Shown piece by piece: positions 51,065-62,263 of a stretch of DNA of 64,000 nucleotides. The stretch lies in assembly GCA_039881145.1 (NCBI GenBank), contig JAYKKI010000003.1:10502501-10566500 (forward strand). The letters run 5' to 3'. The position numbers and the translations under genes were made by a program. Each line of letters starts with the position of its first letter. Positions within the stretch are counted from its first letter, which is position 1. The notes beneath the pieces were generated by a model. That model was not told where the DNA came from and ran no database searches. It saw only the letters and a program-made list of their open reading frames with translations. This DNA comes from Druceiella hillmani (lineage: Eukaryota > Arthropoda > Insecta > Lepidoptera > Hepialidae).

Positions 51065-51065
51065 T
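50721..51065 (-). CDS. Unrecognised 114-codon frame in repeat R1
   Basis: An open frame starting at an ATG (MQHLAFIKPF...) and ending ...CPVFDKLV before a TGA. It lies inside repeat R1. In the second copy (63032-63600) the end of the frame is recognisable (ILDKR.IY ... VFDKLA, then a stop), although that copy has an in-frame stop and small indels. A shared stop position and the charged segment KEKDKLRIEQLCTRIRSKEDAYVLDK suggest the repeat once encoded protein, for instance the C-terminal part of a transposon ORF. No catalytic motif, signal peptide or membrane segment is evident. It may not be expressed. Confidence 0.35.
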   Translation of the reverse strand: MQHLAFIKPFKPYIQLINTSIYTTPTLNKLYLSYLCSHIIKKRTANARFPTYIPTVIKEKDKLRIEQLCTRIRSKEDAYVLDKKIIYGDIRILYGMANVSCMPTDICPVFDKLV

Positions 51066-51563
51066 TAATTAATAGATTTATGTAAATAGATTTAAAATGC
51101 GTAAATATCACTGTTTACTTTGTAATTATTTCGGATTTTTCATTTTAAAGGAATTGGCCTATATTGCTTTATTTGTTTAAACCATTATTTTTCAATAAAT
51201 ATGTAGATTTTTAACATGCCAAAGTTTATCGGAAAATCTTTATTGATTTTTAAGATACCTTCAGTGGAATATAAATATAATTAAAAAAAAATAATAAGTA
51301 CGTGTGCAAGGAAAAAAATATTAAACTTCAAGTGAAGTGATTTAAAAAAAAAATGGCTGACAAACCCAAAAAACGTTAATTTATGGAAAGTTTTCTATTT
51401 TTATCAGTTTTTAAATTTTGTAGATTGCGTTTCAAGATCGGAAGACAATCAAAAAAGATGCTTCATATAACAAGAAAAAGAATCGTACTTGTAGTAAATA
51501 TATTTCGAATTTATGGTATTCTTTTATTAATGAAAAACTATACCGACAAAAAATAGATTTTCC

Positions 51564-51566
<3 letters not shown>
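51065..51566. other. AT-rich stretch, no gene seen
   Basis: The first 40 bases may still belong to repeat R1. Otherwise I see nothing. Confidence 0.45.

Positions 51567-51613
<47 letters not shown>
51567..51613. repeat. (TA)n microsatellite
   Basis: A TA tract of about 45 bp. Confidence 0.95.
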
Positions 51614-51615
<2 letters not shown>

Positions 51616-52687
51616 ATTTTATTAATTTTACATTAACAAAAAATTTATTTTCATATGTGTTTGTTAGTCACAAATTATACAATCGATAACCTAGAGCATG
51701 AAAAGATGCAAGTGTGTTTTTCTATAAATACCAAATAAATTATATAAATAATAATTTTCGTTAATTGATAAATATCCAAAATGCAATTAATTTTCATTTC
51801 AAAATTTAAATAAACCAATTAAAATGCATATGAATATCAGATGAATATTCGGCCACTTTTAAGTATTTATGGGTACATAGTATTTCTATTAAGAAAAATA
51901 TCTTTTACCATGTAAATGTACGTAAAAATGTTCTAAACTTCTCTATAATTGTGAAGTATGGAATGAATGATCTAATTTGCTTATAAATTGAACGTAACCT
52001 TCTAATAAAACTTTTTTTTAATAGTTTTGACTTAATCAGTTTGTGAGAATGGGCTGGAGGACTTATTTTTGTACATTATTTCTGGATATTTTCAGTAAAC
52101 ATGTCTAGAAATATCTCAAATTATGTAACGAAAAAAAATTTTGGAATCTTTATGATTTTCTCTTTCAATTGGCAGCAATTATACAATTCATTAACGCGAA
52201 TTATTGCATAGAATCTAAAATATTCATGAGACTACAAAATACGTCTTGTCTTTTTATTTCTGTTGAGTAACATGACTATTTCAGTACGTTATATTGATGA
52301 TATCGTAGTTATTGTCAAGTCATAAAGCAGTCCCTGTTTCTTCCTAGATTTGTATTTTTTTCCCAATTTTCGTCTATTATTAGGTTATTGATATTTTGTT
52401 CGTTCATAATAATTAATAAAATTGCCATGTTGAAACAGTACAGTTATGTCATACTTATATTCAATAACGAAAATATTATATCTAATGTGGAATATGTCAA
52501 AAATCTTGTTTATAAATGAACGTTTGTTTATCTACTATAGCATTAAAAACTAATGTACGCTCTTCGTATACTTAAATTTCATCAGTGGTTTTAAAGTTTC
52601 ACCAAAGCTGTGAGTTCTCTCAATATTGTGCTTCATTAATATGTAATTCACAGCGCGCTCTTTCTAAATTTCAATTAATTTCATTAT
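51614..52687. other. AT-rich stretch, no gene seen
   Basis: No gene or repeat that I can support. Confidence 0.5.
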
Positions 52688-52925
<238 letters not shown>

Positions 52926-53035
52926 GAATATTTCTACCTAAGTGTTTGTTTCTTTGTCAATTAGGTGCACAGTTTTTCAAAATTGTAACCTTTATTGTTA
53001 AAAAAATAAACATAAATTTATTATTTAAAATATTA

Positions 53036-53350
53036 TCAATCGCTGGCCACTACTTTTTCTCATATTTCGTGCAGCTTACAAATCCCGCGTTGAAGAAACT
53101 GGTCATCTTTTGAGACGATCCACGATTCGATTAATTTTTTTTATTTCTTCATGAGGCCGGAAGTGTTGGTCAGCCAAACCGTATGCTATTGGTCGGAACA
53201 AGAATAAACAGAGGGTGTAACTTCTGGACAATCTGATGAGTGGAGTGGAACTTCAAATTTCAACGTTTTCAAGTAAGTGTTAGACCACTCGCGTCAAGCA
53301 TTGTCGTGCTGTAAAATGACTTTATTGTTTCTCTCTTTGTATTGCGTCTG
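53036..53350 (-). pseudogene. mariner transposase C-terminal part
   Basis: On the minus strand it reads QYKERNNKVILQHDNA, then YLKTLKFEVPLHSSDCPEVTPS, then [12 protein letters not shown] and EKVVASD before a stop at 53036-53038. HDNA (second catalytic aspartate), the PHSPYSPDLAPSDY-like block and the FFQRGI...WEKVIASDG-like end match mariner order. Three internal stops are present. Confidence 0.8.
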
Positions 53351-53480
53351 CTTGTCACGATCATTAGGAGTGCTACGTTGGGAGTGGACTCAAGAAGCTA
53401 TTTCAAAATGCTTTAAAACTATGGGAATGATTCAGAAACAAATATATTGGAAACTATACAAGTTAAAGCCGAGTCTTCAC
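53351..53480 (+). pseudogene. mariner transposase linker segment, inverted
   Basis: The plus strand encodes SLGV, then TQEAISKCFKTMGMIQKQ and YKLKPS. This is the mariner motif that normally follows EDSCQTQ-type sequence and precedes the catalytic core (consensus-like AISKRLKAMGMIQKQ..W..YELKP). Both flanking transposase pieces read on the minus strand, so this piece has been flipped in place. Confidence 0.78.
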
Positions 53481-53705
53481 TAAGTAATCCTTATAATTCT
53501 GCATCTCCGAAAACCTTTCCTTTTCCACTGCTATAGCGGTCTTCGACGCCGAAATCACCGTTCTTGAAGCATTAAAACTACTCATGGTACGTTCCTTCAC
53601 CAATACCAATATTAATTTAATATTTAAAAGCATTCGATGACTCTCCGCCACCAATTTCTTCATATTAAAGTAGAAAATTAGAATTTCCTGCACATGACGA
53701 GATTT
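53463..53705 (-). pseudogene. mariner transposase N-terminal part
   Basis: It reads RHVQEILIFYFNMKK then AESHRML on the minus strand. After a frame change near 53590 it gives CFKNGDFGVEDRYSSGKGKVF then EDSA. FKNGDF and VEDR are hallmarks of the mariner DNA-binding domain, which recognises the terminal repeats. Two stops sit around the frame change. Confidence 0.78.
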
Positions 53706-56043
53706 CGCGTTTTAAATCGAGAAAAACTTCACGATGCAGACACAAATCGAATAATATGAGAGGGTCATATCAATAGATGCCCAGGTTTATTGTATGATGT
53801 CTATGATCTATTTATTTCTATCACTACTTACCGCTAAAGCCATCTATAAGTAAACGATGGAAGCAAAGTTGTACATCTAATATATCTTGTTAAAAAATAT
53901 TTTATTGTTTATGCCATCTATTATTGTTGGTTGACGTAAACCACTGATCAAGTCTGAAACCTTCATATGTAAATTTTCTGCCCACTTTGAACGATTTCAT
54001 TATCATATTATAAAACATGCAATTTGTTTTGATTTTGGAATAACGTTTTTAATCGCTTAAAAAACAATGCAATATAAGTAGGCGTTGAGGATACCTAAAG
54101 TACTTTATTTGAAATCGTCAACAGATAGAAAGAAAAGGTAAGTAACGTCATATTTTAATCATTGCGGACGTCTTTCTGATAAGTATTTAGTTAAAAATGC
54201 GTTACGCTATTTTGTATAGATTACTGTACTTTGAATAATACTAAAGTACGAACTATTAAAAACTGATCACAAAATTGATCATTAACGATATTCAAAACAC
54301 ATAGGGCTTAATGATACTAATTAAAGAAACATTTCGCTTATTGGATCTATCTTGTTATTAACCAAGACGCATCCGCTCCACCGCGGTACAGGCTCGAGGC
54401 CCATACCTTTCAACAAAATATCATCATTTAAACTATGCTATGTACTTAGGTTGGCCAGATACACAATATTGTATATTTAAAAGGAAATTATTGTGATATT
54501 TGTGTACTTAAGATGTGTGGGGGTGGCGAAGGCGTGTTTAACTCGTAAACACCTGCATGAAACTCGATCCGTTTTAGAAATCTGATTAGTCGTTATCAGA
54601 AATTTATTAGTACTATATTTTTGATGATTTTACGTAACAAAGTAGTTTTGGCAATCATTAATAAAGTTAAGCGATTTACAATTAAGTGGGTATTGGGTTT
54701 TAAATATAAGTTATTGAAATTTAAAATTGGAGTAAAAAAAGAAAGCTTAAATAGGAGTGAAGAATTATTTGTAATCTCTCGTGTCTGACATTCGAGTTTA
54801 ATGTTTAATGTAATATTCTCTTTGAATATTTTGTGATATTTTGCAAAGCAGATTCTTCCGTGATATGAGGGTAACATTTTTATTAAACATTACTTTGGTT
54901 TATAGCGGTATTTTAATATTGGATATAAATTATTAATTAGATTTCATCTGAAGAAATTAATAAAATAAGGAATTTGTAATATTGATATATATGGACAAGT
55001 TATCACGGAGAGATAGACGGAGAAGTAAGAATATTAGTAATCATTTGACGAAAATGACACGTGCATATGGATTGACATTTATTCTAGCATATTTGTCATC
55101 ATATTCTCTAATTATATCTTATATTCAGTTCTGTAGTATTAATATAATTATGTTATTGAATTAGTCAGCAATATGATCAACATTTGATATATGTTATAAG
55201 TCCAGAGAAATGAATATATTTTAAATGATTTTTCTTAAAATCAGTTTTCTTTAACCAAAACCAATTAGGAAATAATTAATTTTGAGATAAATTGTCAGCG
55301 ACTTAACTCATAATTATTGGTCTTTCAACAGTAGATTATTTAACCCCATTAATATGGTACTGATACTGAAAATATAAAATCGTGAAAGATGTAAACAATA
55401 ATTAATAACTGGTTGTTTCAGTGTTTATTCCATTGTATTACAATAGGCGGGCAAATGCAAGTCGGAATAAGTATAAATTAAAGTTTTGTATTGACTTATA
55501 TCTTTTCAATTTGTTGTTAAAATTTTAGTAAAATAATTTTATTTAGAAGTTCTAATCAGTGGCATTAGGAAATTTTCAGATTGATTAAACAAATAATTAG
55601 AACAATTGAAGATGCGGGACTCTAATATTTCACATTAATATTTCGAAAATAGGATTAAATAATAAAAAACTGGTCTAAACGAGCAGGACTTGAATTATGA
55701 GAGTTGCTAGTAGTATTAAACATTTTTGCACTAAACTTTTCGGAGACAAAGAGAGAATGAATATTATTTTCCCAACATTTACATTATCACTTAATTTTTT
55801 ACGAATTTCTAAAAAATTAACCCACAAATATATTCAACATTAACATTCCTTGTAAGTCACTCAAATACATAATATTATTTAGCCTAACAGATTATTTTAA
55901 AAAACGGATTAATTTACGTTCTACATTTTGGGCAATAGTCGGGGATTAAAAAAATAATTGAATTGAAAATTCGATTTCCTTTTTAACAGCATGACTTATT
56001 TTTAATTAAGATGAATTAGACTAAATTATGCAATGCGTGTACC

Positions 56044-56044
<1 letters not shown>
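53706..56044. other. AT-rich stretch, no gene seen
   Basis: A small GC-rich patch (CATCCGCTCCACCGCGG...) at about 54365-54405 and TTAGGTTGGCCAG at 54448 are the only notable items. No gene is supported. Confidence 0.5.

Positions 56045-56091
<47 letters not shown>
56045..56091. repeat. (TA)n microsatellite
   Basis: A TA tract of about 47 bp. Confidence 0.95.
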
Positions 56092-56093
<2 letters not shown>

Positions 56094-56599
56094 CATGTAG
56101 TTCAAATAAATATAAATCGTATTAAAAATATACAGAGGTATTAAAATAAGTAAAAACTTAATACAAAAGGCAAGAATGGTAACTGGTATCTAGAGGACAA
56201 AAGATGTATTAAGCAATTTTATAAACAAAAATGTTTTTTGGCAGTTGGATAAGATTACCATCACGGTTCCCTGCAAATAGATGTGCTTGTAACTTATTTC
56301 ATTTTTAATCGATATACTCGTACATGTAAGAATGGGGATCACATCATGGTTGATGGAGATAAATTCTATTTTCATGCAATACTGTTATGTTTGAATTGTT
56401 CAGTTTATAAGTTTATCAGTGTTTAATATCATTGAATTATTGTTATTCAATATTATGAAATACAGTTGCTAAGGTAAGGATAGCAGGAAATTTTGAAATT
56501 TGTAGTGATATTTTTACGTCCCGTATTGATAATTACTTTATTCGTTCATATATTTTAAATTTGTGAATTCATTTCTCTTTAATAAATTACTATAAACTA

Positions 56600-56890
56600 T
56601 TTTAAATGCTCTCACGTCTATTCAGTACTAAAGAAAACAATCTCGGACGCGTGGGTAGTTGTTTACATGTACGTGTTTGCATTACTTGTAGCTTCAATGA
56701 AGGTAGATTCTCGTTTACCCCCGCACTCTGGCATTTAAATTCGTACGAATCGAGAGTCATGTTCGATTACCTTGTTATTTCCCCTGGGCCGGAGTGAGTT
56801 ATTTTATTCAAAACTGCTGCGTCGCTCGCTCCCACACGTCCCCGGCGATTACGTCGAATCACAGCGACTACGTTACCCTTGCTAAATGTT
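56600..56890. other. CpG- and GC-rich island of unknown role
   Basis: This 290-bp patch contains roughly twenty CpG dinucleotides, whereas most of the window is AT-rich with few CpGs. A plus-strand frame of 63 codons (56606-56797) runs through it but has no motif I know. It could be a promoter or first exon of a host gene extending outside what I can recognise, or part of an old element. Confidence 0.4.
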
Positions 56891-57338
56891 CCTCCTTAAT
56901 TTAGTCTCAGTAAGTCTGTGTACTTATTCCAGGTTATTCAGTGTATTTATTGGACATTTGTGATTTGGAAATTAGTTACTTTAAGCGACTTCTTAATTAT
57001 CGGAGGGTGGATTTAATTGACTGACGTTTGTTTCTCATTCGGGATCAACATATTATCGTACATAATAATTACAGAATTATTCAAAATATTGAAAACACAA
57101 TGAATTTTTATACTTTTACCAAAATAAATTTAAAAAAAGGCAACTTTATTAAGGTATTGCATAATTTATGCAACAATTCATGCAATCTCGTGACTTGAAA
57201 TTTAATATTTTTTCCCTGTGCATTTACTTATTATTTTATTTTTAATTACGTTTTTAGGCTACGGAACGTGCCTTAAAAAACCATAAGGATTTTTTTACCA
57301 AACTTTCACATATTAAGTATCTAAATATCTATTGAATA
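56891..57338. other. Sequence flanking the Helitron, no gene seen
   Basis: GGCTACGGAACGTGCC at about 57259-57274 resembles the GTTCCGTAGCC motif of repeat R3 in reverse orientation, so a short R3 fragment is possible. Otherwise AT-rich. Confidence 0.45.
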
Positions 57339-57342
57339 CTAG

Positions 57343-57370
57343 CTGACCCGGCGAACTTCGTACCGCCTTA
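57343..57370 (-). terminator. Helitron 3' hairpin and terminus
   Basis: On the element strand a short GC stem (GGCG / CGCC plus a G-T pair) is followed by GGGTCAG and then CTAG. In Helitrons this hairpin acts as the signal ending strand transfer during rolling-circle replication. It is not a transcription terminator. Confidence 0.85.
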
Positions 57371-57699
57371 GCGTTGCAATGATGCACTACTTTATTTTGT
57401 ATAGCTGACCTATCTTAGGTATGAGTACCTATTCAATTTGAACTGAATCCTCCATATAAAAATGAATCCATAATTCCCTGGTCTCGCTATACCTGAAAAT
57501 GACTTTACTAATTTTTAATTAAATAAAAAACAAAATATATATTTTCATAATAGTGTTTATTTCTTAGGATTCAATAATTTCACTAATATTTTTACAAATC
57601 GCTATTGAACAACTTTGCATTTTTATTTAAACACTAAGCTCAATACCACGCGCGCTCTAGAAAGCAACTAATAGTCTCTGTACTCTTCACTGCTTCTCT
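57343..57699 (-). other. Helitron 3' untranslated region
   Basis: About 357 bp between the helicase stop and the terminal hairpin, AT-rich. Probable polyadenylation signals are lost among many A/T runs, so I do not call one. Confidence 0.6.
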
Positions 57700-59364
57700 C
57701 TACTCTAATGCTTTTTGATAAACTATATTTTTAGTTTTATGTTCTGGCGCGTAAATAAATAATGTTGTTGGTTTTCCGACACGGGAACAGGCGACATATA
57801 ATTGGCCATGTGAAAAACATGGATTTTCTAGGTTGATGCCACATACACTTAGCGACTGCGCTTGCGATTTATTTATTGACATTGCAAATGCAAGCCGCAC
57901 TGGAAACTGTAAACGCTTAAAGCTGAATGGCATGTCGTTCGGTATCATAGGGATGCGTGGGATTAAAACATCTTCGCCTTTGTACTTCCCTTTTAAAATT
58001 GTTGCTTCGATGACATTGTTCAATAATTTCTTCACCGCAAGCCGGGTGCCATTACACAGACGTGGCTGGTTTATGTTCCGTAACATAATAATTACTGAAT
58101 TTAAAAATTCTGTTGGATAATTGACAACATCATCATCATTAGTAACGGAATCAACTGATTTGTAATTCTTCAATTCGCCAGCTATTTTCTCTTGAATCTG
58201 AAAATTCATTTCGTTCACATTAACATTTTTTGCGGCCAATATAACACGTTCGCTTAACCAATCGTGATTTACGTAATTTTGAGCTATGTTTGGGTAAACC
58301 ATCTCCATGAGTTCGGTCTTTGATTCACAAAAGTTACAAAAATTGGTAGGGAATGTAATGTATCCCGATGATGTATCAACAGCAATATTACCATTACCAA
58401 TATCGAGCAGTTGTTTGGAAAACACTTCTCCAGACTGGTCTTCCTGCAATTCGACTCTCATGTTTATACTCAATTTAAGTATTTTAATGTATTTCCATAA
58501 AATGGACGACTTCAAACATGCATTTAGTTCATCAGCTGGCGTTGAGCGTGGAACAACTGGCAATATTTGTCGAAAATCACCTGCTAATAGTATCATTGTA
58601 CCACCAAACCGGTTTCTGTTATTTCGTAAATCTTGCATTGAGCGATCTAATGCCTCTAAAGATGTTTTGTGTGCCATCGTGCATTCATCCCAAATGATCA
58701 ATCTGGTTTGCTGCAGCACTTTGGCCATGGCAGAATTCCTCGAAAGGTTGCAAGTTGGAGTTTCATTTATTTGAAGGTTCAACGGCAACTTGAGAGCTGA
58801 ATGAGCTGTTCGACCGCCTTCCAACAACGTAGCTGCAATACTTGATGAAGCTAGGGCTAGTGCAATTCCATTTTGCGATCGAATCGTGGCCAAAATCAAT
58901 GATAACAAAAACGTTTTCCCAGTTCCACCAGGAGCATCTAAAAAATAAAATCCGCCAGTTCCATCGTTCACTACTTTCATGAGCGTATCGTAGGTATATT
59001 TTTGTTGTTGATTCAAAAGGGGTACTGTTCTATCAACCATTTCTCTTAATGTTTCGGAATCGTATTGGGCTTCGCGTCTCAATTCTTGATCAAATGAGTT
59101 GTGCATTGGGCGATTGGGTGCTATCATTCCTATTTGTATTAATACTTTGTTGGTAAGCATCAAGCACATGTCCTCAATTAAAATTAATGCTTCATTGTGA
59201 ATTTCTTCGTTCATTTGTAAATCTGCATTAGATGTTATAAGACGCATCTGATGCAATATATCTTCCGCCATATGATCTTTGTATTTATGCCATAAATCAA
59301 TCGGTGTTGATGGGAAGCATGTAGACAAAATTATAGAAAATAATGTTCGTATTTGTTTAGGATT
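57700..59364 (-). pseudogene. Helitron PIF1-type 5'-3' DNA helicase part
   Basis: This SF1B helicase unwinds the donor strand during rolling-circle transposition. It is open from the TGA at 59365 to the terminal stop at 57700. Counting from 59328, Walker A DAPGGTGKT is at residues 131-139, the Walker B/DEAD-like LIIWDECTM at 210-218 and motif III LLAGDFRQILPV at 248-258. A C-terminal SINKSQAQSLS and YVACSRV (motif VI) near 490-520 complete it. All helicase motifs look intact. The apparent start at 59328 is a TTG inside the fusion protein, not a real start. In life it would be the C-terminus of the Rep/helicase polypeptide. Confidence 0.93.
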
Positions 59365-59620
59365 TCAATAAATCACAGCATCTTCGAGAGTGTGGTCCCA
59401 ATGAGTGTCATTCTCTGACAATCCCAAATGTTCACAGGCTTCTCTGTATGTGCCACACAATACACCATTAACTGTTCGCAGATGTTGGAATGATGTTGGA
59501 CAACGAACATTGACTAACAGTAAACGCAAATAGAAACATTCGTCTTGACTGGGATGGACTGCATAAAGACGGCCTAGTGCATCGGTGGAAAATACTTGTG
59601 GATAACCTGTTGGTTGGTTG
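59365..59620 (-). pseudogene. Helitron Rep-helicase linker, second frame
   Basis: After the frameshift the conserved sequence resumes as QPTGYPQVFSTDALGRLYAV, ECFYLRLLLVNVRCPTSF, LRTVNGVLCGTYREACEHLG and LENDTHWD-like residues, ending EDAVIY at a TGA (59365-59367). The frame beyond the TGA is the same as that of the helicase, so one base change to a stop separates two otherwise continuous domains. The upstream part of this open frame (59730-59621) is a shadow of the Rep frame. Confidence 0.9.
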
Positions 59621-60981
59621 TCCTCGTTTTCGTCGTTGGAATTTTTTTGATGATTGATTCCAGGTATAATATCTTGGCATTTCTGAATAAAGTAGCGTTC
59701 TGGCAAAATCATCATTCTGGCACATTTCAAAGAAGCTGGTTAATGTTGTCGATGGTGGCCTGTCAACTCGTTGTAATACGTTTGCATCTGTAAAATACAC
59801 CCGTTGACCATTTTCCAAATGTACGGCCAAGTGAAAAACAGTAGGGTGTCGTTCATGTATAGGAAACGAAAATATACGCCACATGCCTTCGTTACTACTA
59901 ACGTAGCGGCCCATTTGATATTGAGTGACTTCATCATTTGAATTTTCGGCAGCAACTCCGAAGACAGCCATATCACTACCTTTGTTCACATACTTGCAAA
60001 TGTATTTTATGGATTTTACGGAATGGCAAAATTCGACGTTTATGTGTGCTTTATATGCCTTGCAGAGTAATGGCGAAAACGGAACAACCCAACGATTATC
60101 AACTTCAATGTCCTGTCGATTTACTTTGACTATTGTTGACTTTCCATTGTCATCAATGGATCGGCGGCGATAAAGTGGATATCCATCATTTCCAGTAATA
60201 GTTTCTGCTACTAATTGTCTTGGGTAGCGTTTTGAACATTTTCCTTCAACCATACACGGAGAAATGGGATTTAATATTCCACATGGACCATGTATCATAT
60301 TTTTTGTAATAACCTCATGTAACAGTGGGTCTTCATTATAATCGGGAATTTCTGCTGATATCACATGATCAATATCATTCGGTCTTATCCTCTCAACCAA
60401 CCAAATGAGGATATGTGCATGTGGTAATCCGCGTTTTTGCCACTCAACTGAGTACATCCAACAGTGCGTCTCGCCGAACACGCGATGCTTAACAATAAAA
60501 TCCATGAGTGATTTTAATTTCATTTTGAACACCCTTGCAGTGATATCGTGGCGATCAATGGGTGATTGGCTAGTAAATAATTCTTGTTGAACTTCTGTCC
60601 ACTTTGGATTGCATGTGAATGTGATAAACAAATCTGGTGTGCCATAATGTCTTACATACCACATAGCATCTTGAGCATATTCATGCATATGACGCGGACT
60701 TCCAACGTATGTTGCTGGGAGAATAGTTGTTCTGCCAACATTCTGTGCATTTCCATCAGCATTAATGGCATCCCGAAGATGAATGTATTCCTCGGAACGG
60801 AGTTTTGCCTGGTTCAACCTGATAAATGTCAATCGTTCAGTTTCAACTTTCACATACATATCCACAGCATACTGGTGAAATAGACGCCGACATTTTAAGA
60901 TGTGATTGTCCTCATTTTCCCGAACCATCAGTCTGTATGAATAATAATTCATTGAACTAATTTTTTTGTTCGTGTCAGCAC
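59612..60981 (-). pseudogene. Helitron Rep (HUH, two-tyrosine) nuclease part
   Basis: This is the nuclease that nicks and joins the element ends in rolling-circle transposition. Counted from 60991, LFITFTCNPKW (residues 121-131) is Rep motif 1. LPHAHILIW, with the HUH-type histidines at 191 and 193, is motif 2. KYICKYVNKG, with tyrosines at 330 and 334, is the two-tyrosine motif 3. All catalytic residues are present. The frame stays open to about codon 455 (QRRKRGQPT), where a CAAC-CAAC-CAAC run at 59610-59622 puts the rest out of frame. An extra 4-bp unit (slippage) is the simplest cause. After it the conserved protein continues in another frame. Confidence 0.92.
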
Positions 60982-61073
60982 CTGTAAACAATTTTTTGTG
61001 TTATGATAATAATATAAATTTTATGTTAGTAAACATATATTTTAATGTAGTAAACATATTGTTAATAATTTAC
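60982..61073 (-). other. Helitron intron 2
   Basis: A 92-bp intron, AT-rich, with G|GTAAATT donor and ATTGTTTACAG|GT acceptor. Splicing restores a glycine codon in ...PVTGADTNKK... Confidence 0.78.
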
Positions 61074-61569
61074 CTGTAACTGGACTTATCATCTTCATTG
61101 AAAAATGATAGCCGTCTTCACCTTGCCAAAATAAGATAGGATATTGTAAGGCATCATATGATCGATGTGTTTCAGACACACGCTGAAGCTGATCATTCCG
61201 CCGATGTAAAACAATGTCTCGGTTTTCTAAATTTTCACCCACAACGACAATAGCCACTTCATCAATTGTTGGCACATTAAAACGTCCAGCATGTTGTCCT
61301 GCAGGCGCCTTATCGGCTCTGATGACAATTTTGTGATTATCAGATGGCATGCGGTCTAATGCAGTTGTGAATAATGCAACTAATTCATTGTGTTGATGGA
61401 AAAATGTTTGAAGTTGTTCCACAATGTATCTTTTCACTGAGTTGTTGTGTGCGCAACGCTGATCGACTTCTCTTGCTGAATTGCCCATAAAATATATTTG
61501 CAAAAATTTATAGTCTTGATCAGGCACTGGCAATAAGGAACCTGTTCGATGATATATTTGACCCTGAAT
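61074..61569 (-). CDS. Helitron transposase exon 2 (pre-Rep, Helitron-like N domain)
   Basis: Begins IQGQIYHRTGSLLP and runs through QIYFMGNSAREVDQRC, FFHQHNELVALFTTALDRMP, IVIRADKAPAGQHAGRFN, VAIVVVGE and HRSYDALQYPILFWQGEDGYHF. This is the conserved stretch preceding the Rep nuclease in insect Helitrons (Helitron_like_N-type). It ends ISPVTG at a split glycine codon with a GTAAAT donor. No stop or frameshift is visible. Its biochemical role is not well defined; presumably it supports Rep folding or DNA contacts. Confidence 0.87.
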
Positions 61570-61789
61570 CTGCAAGAACATAAATATATATACAGGTAAT
61601 TGTATAGCAAATTTTACCACCATGTGGCTCGCAAAATACTGCCACAATACTTACATCATTTCAAATTAAAACTACTTTAAACCTCGACATTGAACAGCCT
61701 TCCATGACAGCTATAGGTAGTAGACCTAAAAAACTTATTTGCCATAGGTAGTAAAACTAAAAAAATTGTTTACCATTATAATTACTTAC
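61570..61789 (-). other. Helitron intron 1
   Basis: A 220-bp intron. It has a consensus GTAAGT donor and a TTATGTTCTTGCAG acceptor (AG at 61571-61570). Joining the exons continues the conserved protein as ...MPTFK-IQGQIYHR..., and stops occur if the intron is read through. Confidence 0.8.
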
Positions 61790-62263
61790 TTTGAAAGTAG
61801 GCATAAAATTGTCTCGAATAACCTTTGTTGCCCCAAATAATGTCATTTGAAAGCAATTATTGTACTGCTGGATATGAGTCAAAAAATGATAAGAATCTGG
61901 ACCAATTCCAGATACCAATGAATGTAGTGGCTCTGGTGGCGGTACCAATGGCGTCAATTTGACTTGGCCGCCGGCGCAACACAATCCAGGGGCTTCATTT
62001 TTGAATTTCAATGCCTTGCAATGTGGACACACAATACTCATTTGTCCAATAGCAACAATTTTCGCTGAACTGTAATCAATTGCCACATTATAACTGAATG
62101 CATCTCTGTGGGGATTAAACACAAAATTTCTATCTTGATATCGATTCCGTTCAAGTTCATTTCGCGCTTCGCGTTGCTCATCAGTTTGATTTGCTCTTAT
62201 ATTTCTTTGACTTGCCGTATTTCGAGTTCTGCGGCCTAAGCTTGTACGTCTGGTTGGTGGCAT
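61790..62263 (-). CDS. Helitron transposase exon 1 (N-terminal, zinc-ligand region)
   Basis: I start the protein at MPPTRRTSLGRRTRN (ATG at 62261-62263), because the basic N-terminus followed by RANQTDEQREARNELERNR is typical of Helitron proteins. The frame is open a further 23 codons upstream (to 62332) without family-like sequence. A Cys-x2-His-Cys ligand cluster (CPHCKA) and a nearby LCCAGG form the zinc-binding region, followed by PLVPPPEPL. The exon ends ...FMPTFK at a GTAAGT donor (GT at 61789-61788). It joins exon 2 in frame. The region probably helps DNA binding. It is intact here. Confidence 0.85.

Larger units (their letters stand above)
52962..53705 (-). mobile_element. Rearranged mariner (Tc1/mariner) relic
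   Basis: Three transposase-derived segments lie next to each other. The N-terminal part is on minus (53705-53463) and the C-terminal part is on minus (53350-53036). The piece that belongs between them, the linker with the GMIQKQ motif, lies at 53351-53480 on the plus strand, so it is inverted. The segment that should carry the first catalytic aspartates is missing. At the right distance after the stop, TTAGGTGCACAG at 52962 is a possible degraded terminal inverted repeat. The opposite terminus is not recognised. The copy is dead. Confidence 0.75.

Noticed and set aside
54448..54470. TTAGGTTGGCCAG as a mariner terminal inverted repeat
   Set aside because: Resembles known mariner tips, but it is 750 bp from the mariner relic and in the wrong orientation for its 5' end. 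Could be a solo tip but is too short to support.
57833..58774. Plus-strand frames of 95 and 155 codons inside the Helitron
   Set aside because: Antisense shadows of the helicase frame. The minus strand carries all conserved motifs.
59596..60883. Several plus- and minus-strand frames of 60-100 codons over the Rep region
   Set aside because: Shadows of the Rep frame.
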